Positions 35,401 to 43,439 are shown, numbered from the stretch's first letter. The stretch is DNA of 64,000 bases from Oxalobacter formigenes (GCF_027158485.1 NZ_JAMKYJ010000005.1), one strand, 5' to 3'. Notes: generated by a model from the sequence alone, not told the origin. Translations and numbers: made by a program.

Positions 35401-38278
35401 ACGAGGAAACGTCCCCATCGTGCCGGTTCGTCATGGCCGACGGTACCCATTGCATCATGTGACGTCTGGTGAAGAACGTTCTCCATAGTGTCCTTAAAAT
35501 CGCGTCGACCGAATAACAGGCTTCGTGAGGGATCATGAGCAGCGACAGGATCGCCGTCATGAAGTGCTGCCGGATGGAAACTGACGTGGCAGACAGGTGC
35601 TGTCTCAGGGAAATGTCCGGGCCTTTCTTTACCAGATCGGTCAGCGAAGCGAGCAGGGGTGGCAAAAAGAAAATGGCCAGTAAAAACAGTGTCCATGCCC
35701 AGGTCGGGTTCAGGACAGTCCAGCTGGCGAAAAACAGGAATGCGGCTGCCGGAGCGAACAGGCTACGCCGCAAATTGTCGAACAGTTTCCAGCGGGAGAG
35801 CATCGTCAGGGGATTGCGCTGTTTGCCGCTTTTGTTTTGTGGCCTTGCATCGGGAACCAGCGGAAACAGCCATTTCAGCAGTTGCCAGTCGCCCCTGATC
35901 CAGCGATGACGCCGTTTGACGTCGGCCAGATAACTGGATGGGTACTGTTCATAAAGCTGTCCATCGCTCAAAAGGCCCGAACGGGCATAACAGCCCTCGA
36001 TCAGGTCATGGCTCAAAATACTGTTTTCCGGCAATCGTTCATTCAGGGTCTTGTAAACGATCCCGACGTCGTATATGCCTTTCCCGATGAAGGAACCTTC
36101 CCCGAAAACGTCCTGATAAACGTCTGAAACGGTTTTGGTATAGGGATCGATACCTGCGTCACCGCTACACAGCCTTTCGTACCAGGAGGCATTGGCTGCA
36201 GGCAGGCTGGTCGTGATGCGGGGCTGAAGGATACCGTAACCTTCGACGACCCTGTCTTTTGCCGCGTTATAGCGCGCTCGGTTTAACGGGTGCGCCATGG
36301 CACCGACAAACTGTCTGGCAGAATCACGCAAAAGGTTCGTGTCGGAATCGAGCGTAATGACATAACGGGTCTTGTCAAGATTGCCGATCGAACCGGTTTT
36401 GACCGTGAATGCATTGGTATCGTGCCCGGTCAAAAGGGCGTTCAAGGCTTCCAGTTTGCCGCGCTTGCGCTCATAGCCGATCCATTTCTTTTCACTGAGG
36501 TTCCATTTGCGGGGACGGTTCAAGGCAAGGAAAGGGCCTTCGTCATCATCGGCGTGTTTTCCGTTCAGTTCGTCGATCAGGCTGGTCAGCCGGTGAATCA
36601 GCGCCGCATCGTGTGGCATCGTTTCCCTGTCGGCATCGACAAAGTCGGTCAAAAGGCAGAATTTCAGCCGTTTGTCACGATTGGCGAGATAGTGGACTTC
36701 GAGGTTGTCGCACAGTTTTTCAATCTGTTTTTCGGAAATCAACATGGTCGGTATCACGACAAGCGTTTCATATCCTTCCGGGATACCTTTGGAAAAATCC
36801 ATTTTCGGCAATGGAATCGATACGGTCGGAAACGTCGTCAGCCAGTTCACGAGGGCAAGGGAAAGCTGGCTGGATGCAACAAGAGTGCTGATACCGGTTA
36901 CGGCCCACAACCAGAGAGGCAGTCTGTCGATATCGGAACCGTAAAGCATCCATGCTGACAGGATCAGGGTCAGGGCGGCAAAAGAACCCAGATAAGCGAA
37001 AACAGGCGAACAGATACTCGATCCCATCCATTTTTCCAGACGGGTCTTTTTCATTTGTATGGCTTTTTCCAGTTCCGTCCGTCCCTTGTCGATCAGGTAA
37101 AAGCCGACGTGTCTGGAGCGTTCGTCACTGTCCGGGTTTTTGAAAGCTTCTTCTGTCAGGCCAATGGCTTTTTTTGCGACGTCGACTTCGGTCAACGCAC
37201 TTTTTTTCGCCATTTTTTCAATCTGGTGCCGGTAATGATCCCTGGAAGCGAAATCCATGAGGGGATATACTTCCGTCGGGTCTGTGCGCAAAATCTGCTC
37301 GACGACAGAGAGGGATTCGACGAATTCGTGCCAGTCCATTGCACCGAGCAGCCGTATGCTGCCGATGCTGTTGCTGATACTGACCTGATCGGCTGCCTGC
37401 CGCTGGGTTTCGATCATGACCAGCTGTTCGATAGTCATCCCGGTTTCGGCAAGGCGCTGCGAAATCCATGTCAGCGGAAGGGCAAGAATGGCTTTCTGGC
37501 TTTGCAGGCGACGGGTCAATTCGGCGACGAAAGCGCTGACCATCGGCGGGTTGGAACGGGCCAGATCGGCCACCTGAAGGATCAGGTTGCCCGGATCGTT
37601 TTCGGCCGTATCCGTGAATTTCTGGACCCATTCTTCCGCCAGTTCGTGATGGGCACGCGACATGGCCAGCCGGACGGCAACGCGTCTGAGGTTCTCGATC
37701 AGTGCCAGACGGAGCATGATCGGAATGGCCCAGAGTTCGCCCAGCGTCAGGACGGATTCGCTCTGATAGGAAGAAATGAAATGGGAAAGACTGTTGGCGT
37801 CGATATGGCCGTCACCGTGCGAGACGATTTCCAGCGCCAGTTCATAAACCCGAGGGACGGAACCCATTGTCTCGCTGGATAACCTGGGCAGTTCACTGCT
37901 GTATTTTTCGGGCAGATGGTTTTTCGCTATCTGGATCTGTTCCTCTATGAGATAGAAATTGTCCAGAAGCCATTCCGCTGCCGGGGTGATCCGGTTTTCC
38001 GAGCGCACAGCTGACGCGAGAATGTCGTATACCCGGCGGATAACGGCTTCATTATCGGCAAGACGGGCCAGCAAATGGTCTCTCTCATGTTTGTCGGACA
38101 ATACATGCGTACGGCCAAGGTATTTTCCGTACTGGTCCATTTGCGTAATGCTGTACAGCTCGGAACGCAAGGGTTCTTCTTCCAGTTCGAAATCGGCGGC
38201 GGTATTTTTGCCGGCCTGATTATGGATGAAAAACTCGGGCTGGCTGAATAAATTGAAAAATGTGCTGATGGTCTTCAA
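29465..38278 (-). CDS. ndvB: Cyclic beta-1,2-glucan synthase
   Basis: A 2937-residue inner-membrane enzyme like NdvB/ChvB/Cgs (about 2650-2870 residues), which starts, extends, length-controls and cyclises periplasmic beta-1,2-glucan from UDP-glucose. In order: an N-terminal domain; membrane helices near residues 410-470; a GT84-type transferase with VITLDSDTNLL (~640), FGEGSFIGKGIYDV, and RRHRWIRGDWQLLKW (~790); more helices at ~840-900 and ~985-1015; a glucoamylase-like domain with WGISESGYYAFD (~1450-1480); then a large GH94 phosphorylase-like region with GSGDWNDGMDRVG (~2610) and GYVPGVRENGGQYTHAAIW. The start is a TTG with AAAGG 9 bases upstream; the next Met is residue 47. No ndvA-type exporter or glucan-modifying gene adjoins it. 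The frame is intact over 8.8 kb, so it is functional. Confidence 0.95.
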   Translation of the reverse strand: MKTISTFFNLFSQPEFFIHNQAGKNTAADFELEEEPLRSELYSITQMDQYGKYLGRTHVLSDKHERDHLLARLADNEAVIRRVYDILASAVRSENRITPAAEWLLDNFYLIEEQIQIAKNHLPEKYSSELPRLSSETMGSVPRVYELALEIVSHGDGHIDANSLSHFISSYQSESVLTLGELWAIPIMLRLALIENLRRVAVRLAMSRAHHELAEEWVQKFTDTAENDPGNLILQVADLARSNPPMVSAFVAELTRRLQSQKAILALPLTWISQRLAETGMTIEQLVMIETQRQAADQVSISNSIGSIRLLGAMDWHEFVESLSVVEQILRTDPTEVYPLMDFASRDHYRHQIEKMAKKSALTEVDVAKKAIGLTEEAFKNPDSDERSRHVGFYLIDKGRTELEKAIQMKKTRLEKWMGSSICSPVFAYLGSFAALTLILSAWMLYGSDIDRLPLWLWAVTGISTLVASSQLSLALVNWLTTFPTVSIPLPKMDFSKGIPEGYETLVVIPTMLISEKQIEKLCDNLEVHYLANRDKRLKFCLLTDFVDADRETMPHDAALIHRLTSLIDELNGKHADDDEGPFLALNRPRKWNLSEKKWIGYERKRGKLEALNALLTGHDTNAFTVKTGSIGNLDKTRYVITLDSDTNLLRDSARQFVGAMAHPLNRARYNAAKDRVVEGYGILQPRITTSLPAANASWYERLCSGDAGIDPYTKTVSDVYQDVFGEGSFIGKGIYDVGIVYKTLNERLPENSILSHDLIEGCYARSGLLSDGQLYEQYPSSYLADVKRRHRWIRGDWQLLKWLFPLVPDARPQNKSGKQRNPLTMLSRWKLFDNLRRSLFAPAAAFLFFASWTVLNPTWAWTLFLLAIFFLPPLLASLTDLVKKGPDISLRQHLSATSVSIRQHFMTAILSLLMIPHEACYSVDAILRTLWRTFFTRRHMMQWVPSAMTNRHDGDVSSYFKNMWFAPAYAVALAFAVSTLRPDAFVFASLFIFFWLISPVIAWKISLPSVKELRELSDKQKLYLRKLSRKIWSFFDAYAGAEDNWLPPDNIQEMPTFTSPTDKLANDGNVTQKPEIVVAHRTSPTNIGLALLSYLAANDFGYIPASHLITRLSNTFGSMARLERYRGHFYNWYDTKTLQPLQNPIYISSVDSGNLAGHLITLKAGLAEQKNRMALTGRLLDGLRDTFELLRDEGNDKYRAQIVDIDRKLSKYEKQAKLTIKQRFDLLHSLVDTLTTLVPITARDEKTLSSFWSNALLSQCNQQLDELANLAPWVLLPGWQNKPNLISELNRNMSLQQVCELSEHLVTTFEEMKKKAGKEDQELLEELEVRVGNASKEAGKRLESFADLVRQIDDFSQMDFTFLYDHSTNLLSIGYNITDRKIDNSYYDLLASEARLTSFVAIAMGQIPQENWFALGRMMTVIGGDPILLSWSGSMFEYLMPHLVMPSFESTLLDQTHKAAVMRQKDYGKQRGVPWGISESGYYAFDARLNYQYRAFGVPGLGLKRGLADDLVIAPYATMLSVMVEPDMACNNLIELEEKGFAGQYGLFEAIDYTQARLTRGQNYAIVRSYMAHHQGMSFLSLESCLLDQPMQRRFASDAWMQATLPLLHERIPKTIAYYERAPNLAKTQMASIPAELPTRVYTTSDTRIPEVQLLSNGSYHVMATNAGGGYSHWKNLAITRWKPDTTQDNWGTFFYLRDLDDGNFWSTAYQPVKKESARYETIFSEGRAEYRCIENGIETHCEVVVSPEDDIELRRHKITNRSAKSRTIELTSYSETVIATAIADLSHPAFSKLFVQTEIVPEFNAIISTRRPRFETEKPPFSFAMMVIHDKQAKDISYETDRSKFLGRMNTVTAPAALTGREPLSDSQGSVLDPVAVLRCQLVLEPDESVVIDYVAGISPDREESLRLIDKYDDRYLADRVFEMAWTHNHAFLHQLNADESDSQLYARLASSVIYPNPAYRADSSVLSKNNRGQSGLWSYAISGDLPIVLVKIHAQENLDIVRQMIQAHTWWHMKGLKVDLVIWNEDYVGYRQVLQEQIMGLISSTQLATELNEPGGIFVRQADQISPEDRTLISSVARIIISDMDGPLALQIKRSERKERRKFLPLHTTRSYTPSKPPELAANNALLNNGLGGYSEKAHEYIIHLTEEMATPAPWVNVLANANFGTIVSESGQSYTWDINAHEFRITPWENDPVSDVSGEAFYMRDEETGHYWSPTPLPCRGTGDYVCRHGFGYSVFEHVEDGIRTELWIYVALENSIKYSVLKIKNESGTSRSLSATSYVEWVLGELREKTQMSVITEIDPVSGALFARNPYNTEFAERIAFFTVNTPNRTVTGNRTEFIGRNNTLRNPAAMSRSYLSNRVGAGYDPCGAIHVPFTLAAGQEKEIQFMLGTAGRRSADASQYVHRYRSVEAAELALVQVQKYWEKTLSAVTIQTPDTSLNVLANGWLMYQTIGCRLWARSGFYQSGGAFGFRDQLQDAMSVIHTEPALLRNQILLCCEHQFVEGDVQHWWHPPSGRGVRTRCSDDYLWLPLGLCRYITTTGDMSILDEKRYFLEGRPVPEDEESYYDLPQRSPEEGTVYEHCVRSIRHGLRFGIHGLPLMGSGDWNDGMDRVGIKGKGESVWLAFFLYRVLNEYAGLADKTNDSGFADMCRQEAKGLQLHIEQNAWDGQWYRRAYFDDGTPLGSHVNPECTTDSISQSWSVLSEAGEKERTLQAMQSLNQRLVKRDKKLIQLLDPPFDKSDLNPGYIKGYVPGVRENGGQYTHAAIWASMAFAKIGNTDLAWELFRIINPVNHGMTPDETELYKVEPYVVAADVYAVSPHTGRGGWSWYTGSSGWMYRLILESLLGIRLENGHLVFVPCLPSEWTSAEVVYRYKNTSYRITVTNRPDAPETEVWLDNVQQTTASIVLEDDQKDHQVIVKAGRNKTDPEPLTLI

Positions 38279-38751
38279 TTTGGGGAACCTTTACAAGATG
38301 AATGTCGGATGGTCCTGATCAGGCATAACATCGCAATAAAATGATATTGGCGGCTTGGTGAAGATCAACTGAACCGGGAATATCGCGACTTTTTTGACGA
38401 TGCCTTTTCCTGCTTCAAACAAGCGACAGATAAGGCTTGACAAAAAAGTGCAAAAGAGAAAAAGTAGCAACACTAATCCGGTTTTCAGCCTTTCTTTTCT
38501 TTTTTGGCTGGACACTTTTTCGCTTATGTTTTACATTCTCGACAGTGCTTTTTGGCAAATAAATTCGACACGCATGACTGAGATGGTTTTCGGCATGTGT
38601 GGCCTTGTCCGGTTTGATGTTTCCACAGCCGTTTCTCTCTGGAAAAACGTGTTCAGGCCGGTTTTCCCTTAGCGCGGGTTAAAGAGCCCGTTAAAAGTTC
38701 CGGTTTTCATCTGGCCTCGCAATTGCGATTTTCGATGAAACGCGGAATTCC
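38279..38751. other. Intergenic region ndvB-scpB
   Basis: This ~470-bp A/T-rich gap should hold the divergent promoters of ndvB and scpB. A 74-codon frame with a GTG start lies on the minus strand (38291-38515) just before ndvB and has one hydrophobic stretch, but no ribosome site; I do not call it a gene. A TTGACA at 38437 (plus) has no -10 partner. I see no convincing regulatory site. Confidence 0.4.
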
Positions 38752-38760
38752 TTGATTCGT

Positions 38761-39312
38761 ATGAATATGGAAGAGGAAAAAAAAGTCCTCGAAACGGCCT
38801 TGTTGTGTGCGCAGGAACCCTTGTCGCTACAGGACATGAGAAGCATGTTCGACGGCGATGCACGCGGCGTGAAAATCAGTGCCGACCGGTTCAGGTCGCT
38901 GATCGAAGAGCTGAAAAACGACTGGTCGGGCAAGGGACTGGAACTGGTCAATGTCTCGAACGGCTGGCGTTTTCAGAGCCGTCCGGAAATGAAACCCTAT
39001 CTGGAAAAACTGCGTCAGGAAAAACCTCCCCGTTACAGCAGGGCGACGATGGAAACGCTGGCGATCATCGCCTATAACCAGCCCGTTACCAGAGGGGATA
39101 TCGAGCGGATTCGTGGAGTGACTGTCAATTCGCAGGCTATTCGCCTGCTGGAAGAAAGAGGCTGGATCGAGGCGATCGGCCATCGTGAGGTTCCGGGACG
39201 GCCTGCGCTTTTGGCCACGACTTCACAGTTTTTGAGTGATCTGGGACTGGCTTCGCTGGAACAGTTGCCGCCTTTGCAGGTGTTGCAGGAAATGGATATG
39301 GATTCCATCTGA
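38761..39312 (+). CDS. scpB: Segregation and condensation protein B
   Basis: Kleisin-partner subunit of the SMC-ScpAB condensin, made of two winged-helix domains. Family motifs are KVLETALLCAQEPLSLQDM at the start, LVNVSNGWRFQSRPEM, ETLAIIAYNQPVTRGDIERIRGV (residues ~95-117) and GRPALLATTSQFLSDLGL. Length here is 183 residues. The start is uncertain: ATG 38761 is chosen, but a TTG at 38752 has the better ribosome site (GGAA, 4-5 bases away). scpA is not beside it, while rluB follows by 18 bp; the scpB-rluB pair is common in bacteria. Confidence 0.95.
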   Translation: MNMEEEKKVLETALLCAQEPLSLQDMRSMFDGDARGVKISADRFRSLIEELKNDWSGKGLELVNVSNGWRFQSRPEMKPYLEKLRQEKPPRYSRATMETLAIIAYNQPVTRGDIERIRGVTVNSQAIRLLEERGWIEAIGHREVPGRPALLATTSQFLSDLGLASLEQLPPLQVLQEMDMDSI

Positions 39313-39330
39313 CCGGCTTTTTGCGGCCGG

Positions 39331-40863
39331 ATGTGCAATACGGGAAACGGGAATAATTATAGTTTGAGTATGATTGAAATGGATAACGATATGGATGTTG
39401 GAGTACCGGTTGAAGCGGTAAATGAACCGCCAGAGGTGAAGGCCGAAAAAGAAACACGCCCGGGGAAGAAAACAGCTAAAAACGCAACAGCCAAACCGGT
39501 ATCCCGGACGGCAGGAAAACCGTCCTCCAGGGCAAAAGCTGCACTGGATGGAGCTGATCAAACAGGTATGGTACCGGCTGTGAACGATACCCGATCCGAA
39601 GCGGTTGCCGACAAACCGGTATCCGGAAAAAAACCGGCCAGAAAACCGGTCGCCAAAATGAACCGGAATGTACCGAAGAACCGCAAGGATGCGGACAAGA
39701 ACGATGCAGGCAACGTTTTCCGGTTTGTGACTTCCGACGATTACGACAAAATCAATGGAGAGGGTGACGCTTCGGCAGATGCACCAACGAAACAAAAGAA
39801 TGCCAAACGTGAATTGAGGGCTGAAGACGACGCTCCCAAGCTTCACAAGGTGCTTGCCGATGCCGGTCTCGGTTCCCGTCGCGACATGGAAGAACTGATC
39901 ATTGCCGGACGCGTTTCCGTCAATGGTGAACCGGCTCATATCGGCCAGAGAATCCTGCCGACGGATCAGGTACGCATCAATGGGAAACTCTTGCAGCGCA
40001 AAGTGACGAAAAGCCTTCCTAAAGTCATGCTTTACCACAAACCGGCCGGTGAAATCGTCAGTCGTGACGATCCTGAAAAAAGAGCATCCGTTTTCGATAA
40101 CCTGCCATCGCTCAAAAACAGCAAATGGCTGGCTGTCGGCCGTCTGGACTTCAATACGGAAGGCCTGCTTCTGTTTACCAATAACGGCGATCTTGCCAAT
40201 CGCCTGATGCATCCCCGCTACAATATCGAGCGTGAATATGCCGTCCGTACACTGGGCGAACTGGAAGAAGGCATGCGGCAGAAATTGCTGGCGGGCGTCG
40301 ATCTGGGAGATGGGATCGGACAGTTTTCGAGTATTGCGGATGGTGGTGGCGAAGGCATCAACAAGTGGTATCGGGTCACGATCGGTGAAGGGCGCAACCG
40401 TGAAGTGCGCCGCATGTTCGAATCGGTAGGCCTGACGGTTTCCCGCCTGATCCGTACCCGTTACGGTGTGATAACACTCCCGCAGAATCTGAAACGTGGC
40501 CGCTGGGACGAGCTCGACGATAACGCTGTCCGCAACCTGATGCGTCTGTCAGGTATGGAACCGAAAGGAGACAAGAGCGCGACGGAAACGGCAAAAGGCC
40601 GCAGTGCTGGCGCCAAACGTCAGGGACAGGACAGGAAAGGGAGCTTTGGAAGGTCCGAAACACTGTCCATTCATGAATTCCGCAACAATGACTCCCGTTC
40701 GAAAAAAGGGCCGACCAGTGCTCAGAAGGGTGCGCCCCGCTCCCGCCAGCCTGATCCGCTTCAAACGACTTTCGGTTATGCCGGAAGAGTTGAATCGACG
40801 ACCATGCGAGGCAATGCTCGCGGAAATCGTGGCCAGCAGGGGCAACGTCGTCGCGGAAAATAA
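39331..40863 (+). CDS. rluB: 23S rRNA pseudouridine synthase RluB with long tails
   Basis: Makes pseudouridine 2605 in 23S rRNA. An S4 RNA-binding domain (KLHKVLADAGLGSRRDMEEL) starts near residue 170, followed by the catalytic domain with Asp in GRLDFNTEGLLLFTNNGDL and the closing EGRNREVRRMFESVGL. At 510 residues it is far longer than E. coli RluB (291): ~165 N-terminal residues are Lys/Ala/Pro rich with repeated KPV units, and ~110 C-terminal residues are Gly/Arg/Gln rich, ending QGQRRRGK. Both tails look disordered and basic. The start is uncertain: ATGs at 39370 and 39379 are also possible and none has a strong ribosome site. Confidence 0.94.
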   Translation: MCNTGNGNNYSLSMIEMDNDMDVGVPVEAVNEPPEVKAEKETRPGKKTAKNATAKPVSRTAGKPSSRAKAALDGADQTGMVPAVNDTRSEAVADKPVSGKKPARKPVAKMNRNVPKNRKDADKNDAGNVFRFVTSDDYDKINGEGDASADAPTKQKNAKRELRAEDDAPKLHKVLADAGLGSRRDMEELIIAGRVSVNGEPAHIGQRILPTDQVRINGKLLQRKVTKSLPKVMLYHKPAGEIVSRDDPEKRASVFDNLPSLKNSKWLAVGRLDFNTEGLLLFTNNGDLANRLMHPRYNIEREYAVRTLGELEEGMRQKLLAGVDLGDGIGQFSSIADGGGEGINKWYRVTIGEGRNREVRRMFESVGLTVSRLIRTRYGVITLPQNLKRGRWDELDDNAVRNLMRLSGMEPKGDKSATETAKGRSAGAKRQGQDRKGSFGRSETLSIHEFRNNDSRSKKGPTSAQKGAPRSRQPDPLQTTFGYAGRVESTTMRGNARGNRGQQGQRRRGK

Positions 40864-40887
40864 AAATTTTCGAAAGTGACTGAATAT

Positions 40888-40920
40888 GGCAGCAGGGTTT
40901 TACCTTGCTGCCGTTGTTTT
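40888..40920 (+). terminator. Probable terminator of rluB, overlapping the end of nth
   Basis: A 7-bp stem GGCAGCA (40888-40894)/TGCTGCC (40906-40912), extended by two inner pairs past a bulge, is followed by GTTGTTTT. It spans the nth stop codon. Confidence 0.55.
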
Positions 40921-41541
40921 ATCGGGGTATCCGCAAAGGTCGTTGATCAGACAGTTTTCACACTGGAAATTCTTGGCCTTGCAGACATAACGCCCATGCA
41001 GCAAAAGCCAGTGGTGGGCGTTCATCATGTATTTCGGAGGGATGACTTTCACCAGTCCCTTTTCAACTTCCAGCACGTTTTTGCCCGGGGCAAGCCCGGT
41101 CCGGTTCGACACGCGGAAGATATGCGTATCGACTGCCATCGTCATCTGATTGAAAGCCGTGTTCAGAACGACGTTGGCCGTCTTGCGCCCGACGCCCGGA
41201 AGTGCTTCAAGCGCTTCCCGGTCTGCGGGAACGTCGCCGTCGTGTTTTTCCAGCAATATTTCCGACATGCGAATGATGTTTTTGGACTTGGTAGGATACA
41301 GGTTGATCGTCTTGACGTAAGACTTCAGTCCTTCAACACCAAGCGCAATAATGGATTCGGGAGTGTTGGCGACCGGATACAGTTTTTCAGTCGCCTTGTT
41401 GACCGAGATGTCCGTCGCCTGAGCGGATAACATCACGGCAACGAGCAATTCATAAGGACTGTTGAATTGCAGATCAGATCGGGGATCGGGATTCGCTTTT
41501 TTGAAGCGCTCGAACATTTCTTCTATTTTTTTCGGCGTCAT
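40900..41541 (-). CDS. nth: Endonuclease III
   Basis: Bifunctional DNA glycosylase/AP lyase for oxidised pyrimidines. The helix-hairpin-helix with catalytic Lys is ALPGVGRKTANVVLNTAF, and the catalytic Asp follows in VDTHIFRVSNR. The [4Fe-4S] ligands are the spaced cysteines in VCKAKNFQCENCLINDLC near the C-terminus. Length 213 (E. coli 211). It lies downstream of rsxB on the same strand with a 97-bp gap; rsx and nth are linked in many proteobacteria, which is thought to reflect electron supply to Fe-S proteins. Confidence 0.97.
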   Translation of the reverse strand: MTPKKIEEMFERFKKANPDPRSDLQFNSPYELLVAVMLSAQATDISVNKATEKLYPVANTPESIIALGVEGLKSYVKTINLYPTKSKNIIRMSEILLEKHDGDVPADREALEALPGVGRKTANVVLNTAFNQMTMAVDTHIFRVSNRTGLAPGKNVLEVEKGLVKVIPPKYMMNAHHWLLLHGRYVCKAKNFQCENCLINDLCGYPDKTTAAR

Positions 41542-41638
41542 TTGTCTGTTTTGTAAGGAAATAGTGGAAGCGAAGCCAACATGATGCCACTTTTTCGAAA
41601 ATCCGGTTGGCAGCCTCGTATTTCAGGACAAAAACGGT

Positions 41639-42301
41639 TCAGGGTTTATGGCGGTATTCTCTTGCTTTTTCCCTGGCACGTTCCAATGCCTTGCGGAGGA
41701 TTTCCGATTTTTTATTCTCTGCTTGTGAAGCGGATTCCTGTGCAGGTTGCTTGCTGGCACTCAGGCGGTTCAGCTTGTTTTTTTCATCATCGAGACGTTT
41801 TTGCCGCCTCTCGAAACGCTCACGGGCAGCGCTTGCATGTCCGGTATCCCATACTTCGGAAAATGGTAGCGTTGCTGACATGTTTTTCAGGCCTATGCAA
41901 TCGAGCGGGCATGTCGGGATGCACAATTCACAGCCGGTACAGTAATCGTTTATGACCGTATGCATCATTTTGCCGGTGCCGACGATGGCGTCGACCGGAC
42001 AGGCCTGAATGCAAATCGTGCAGCCGGTACATGTCGTTTCGTCAATGACTGCAATGGAATACGGTTTTTCCTCGCCACAGCTTCTGTCCAGCGGCAATTC
42101 TTCAAGCTGTAGAAGTTCGGCCAGTTTCTGTATTCGGGATTGTCCGCCTGTCGGACAACGATTGATGGGGACTCCGTTTTCCACAATGGCCATGGCATAA
42201 GCACGGCAGCTGTCGAAACCACATTTGGCACATTGGGTTTGCGGCAGTATGGATAGAATCCGGTCGATCAGTCCGGTTTTGTTTTCTTCAGGATTTCTCA
42301 C
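41639..42301 (-). CDS. rsxB: RsxB/RnfB-type ferredoxin subunit
   Basis: Polyferredoxin subunit of the Rsx/Rnf electron transport complex. After a four-cysteine cluster site near the start (QCAKCGFDSCRAYA ... NRCPTGG) come two [4Fe-4S] ferredoxin motifs (CTGCTICIQACP and CTGCELCIPTCP, residues ~90-130). The usual N-terminal membrane helix of RnfB is missing: the protein begins directly at the first cluster domain, so it would be soluble. The ~75 C-terminal residues are charged and likely coiled (RERFERRQKRLDDEKNK). The start is GTG at 42301 with no clear ribosome site. No rsxA, C, D, G or E is adjacent, so it may serve as a free electron carrier, for example towards Nth. That role is inference. 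Confidence 0.88.
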   Translation of the reverse strand: MRNPEENKTGLIDRILSILPQTQCAKCGFDSCRAYAMAIVENGVPINRCPTGGQSRIQKLAELLQLEELPLDRSCGEEKPYSIAVIDETTCTGCTICIQACPVDAIVGTGKMMHTVINDYCTGCELCIPTCPLDCIGLKNMSATLPFSEVWDTGHASAARERFERRQKRLDDEKNKLNRLSASKQPAQESASQAENKKSEILRKALERAREKAREYRHKP

Positions 42302-42331
42302 AGCGCTATTATCGCAAATTTTTCATGCAAT

Positions 42332-42362
42332 AAAAAAGCCGTCAGCTTCATGCTGACGGCTT
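42332..42362 (-). terminator. Terminator after the ferredoxin-NADP reductase gene
   Basis: An 11-bp perfect stem AAGCCGTCAGC (42336-42346)/GCTGACGGCTT (42352-42362) with a 5-base loop is followed on the minus strand by a T-run. It lies 18 bases after the stop. Confidence 0.93.
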
Positions 42363-42380
42363 GCGCGATTCATTGTCGTC

Positions 42381-43439
42381 TTAATCGAAAGTCGGCGTTT
42401 CGACCCCCAGAACCTTGTGCAGTTTCGGAGAGGTCGTGGTGTATTGGAGATGGACTTTCTTTTCCGGGAAGACGTAAGGTGCGGCAGCAAAAGCGGCCAG
42501 TGCGGCTTCGTGGAAGCCTGAGAGGATCAGTTTTTTCTTGCCCGGATAAATATTGATATCGCCCACGGCAAAAATACCGGGGATATTCGTCTGGAATTTT
42601 TCCGTATCGACGACAATCTGGCGACGGTCGATTTCGAGGCCCCATTCGGCAATCGGTCCCAGTTTCGGCGACAGGCCGAAGAAGACGAGCAGGCAGTCCA
42701 GCGGCAGGCGGCGCGTGACGCCGTCAAGACCGGTGACCTTGATTTCCGTCAGTTTGCCGTCCTGGCTTTCATAACCCGTTACCTGTCCGGTCAGGGCCTG
42801 CATGCAATATTCTTCACACAAATCCTTCATTTTGGAAACGGAAGCGGGCGCGGCGCGGTATTCCTCACGGCGGTGAAGCAGAATGACGGATTCGGCGATG
42901 TCGACCAGTTTCAGGGCCCAGTCCAGTGCGGAATCACCACCACCACAGACAACGAGATTTTTTCCCCGGAACAGTTCAGGGTCTTTGACACGGTAAAAGA
43001 GCTGGGAATTTTCGAATTGCTCGATACCATCCACTTTCAGGGTGCGTGGCTGGAAAGCGCCGACGCCGGCCGCGATGAAAACGGTTTTGGTAATGAATTT
43101 CTTGCCAATGGATGTTTCCAGATCGAAACGGCCATCCTCGCGGCGTTCGACCTTGACGACTTCTTCTCCGAGATGGAAGGTCGGGCCGAAAGGCTCGATC
43201 TGTTTCATCAGGTTTTCCGTCAGTTCAAGGCCTGTATAGGAAGGAACCGCCGGAATGTCGTAAATCGGTTTGTCGGGATACAGTTCAACGCATTGGCCGC
43301 CGACAGCGGGCAGGGAATCGATGACGTGCGCCTTGATTTCGAGCAGTCCTAGCTCGAATACCTGAAAAAGTCCAACCGGACCGGCGCCGACGATAACGGC
43401 ATCGGCTTCGATTGGCATAGTGTCAATTCTGGCATCCAT
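42381..43439 (-). CDS. Ferredoxin-NADP+ reductase, thioredoxin-reductase-like type
   Basis: A 352-residue homodimeric-type FNR that passes electrons between NADPH and ferredoxin through FAD. The FAD motif VIVGAGPVGLFQVFELG is at residues ~14-30, GGQCVELYPDKPIYDIPA follows, and the NADPH motif VVCGGGDSALDWAL lies near residue 165. IFAVGDINIYPGKKKLIL and a C-terminal aromatic/HKVLG segment complete the fold. It lacks the CxxC pair of thioredoxin reductase, which decides for FNR. fdxA lies 112 bp upstream on the same strand and is the likely redox partner. Confidence 0.92.
   Translation of the reverse strand: MDARIDTMPIEADAVIVGAGPVGLFQVFELGLLEIKAHVIDSLPAVGGQCVELYPDKPIYDIPAVPSYTGLELTENLMKQIEPFGPTFHLGEEVVKVERREDGRFDLETSIGKKFITKTVFIAAGVGAFQPRTLKVDGIEQFENSQLFYRVKDPELFRGKNLVVCGGGDSALDWALKLVDIAESVILLHRREEYRAAPASVSKMKDLCEEYCMQALTGQVTGYESQDGKLTEIKVTGLDGVTRRLPLDCLLVFFGLSPKLGPIAEWGLEIDRRQIVVDTEKFQTNIPGIFAVGDINIYPGKKKLILSGFHEAALAAFAAAPYVFPEKKVHLQYTTTSPKLHKVLGVETPTFD

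Noticed and set aside
38291..38515. 74-codon minus-strand frame upstream of ndvB with a hydrophobic segment
   Set aside because: GTG start without ribosome site, composition of A/T-rich spacer; could be a leader peptide but unsupported.
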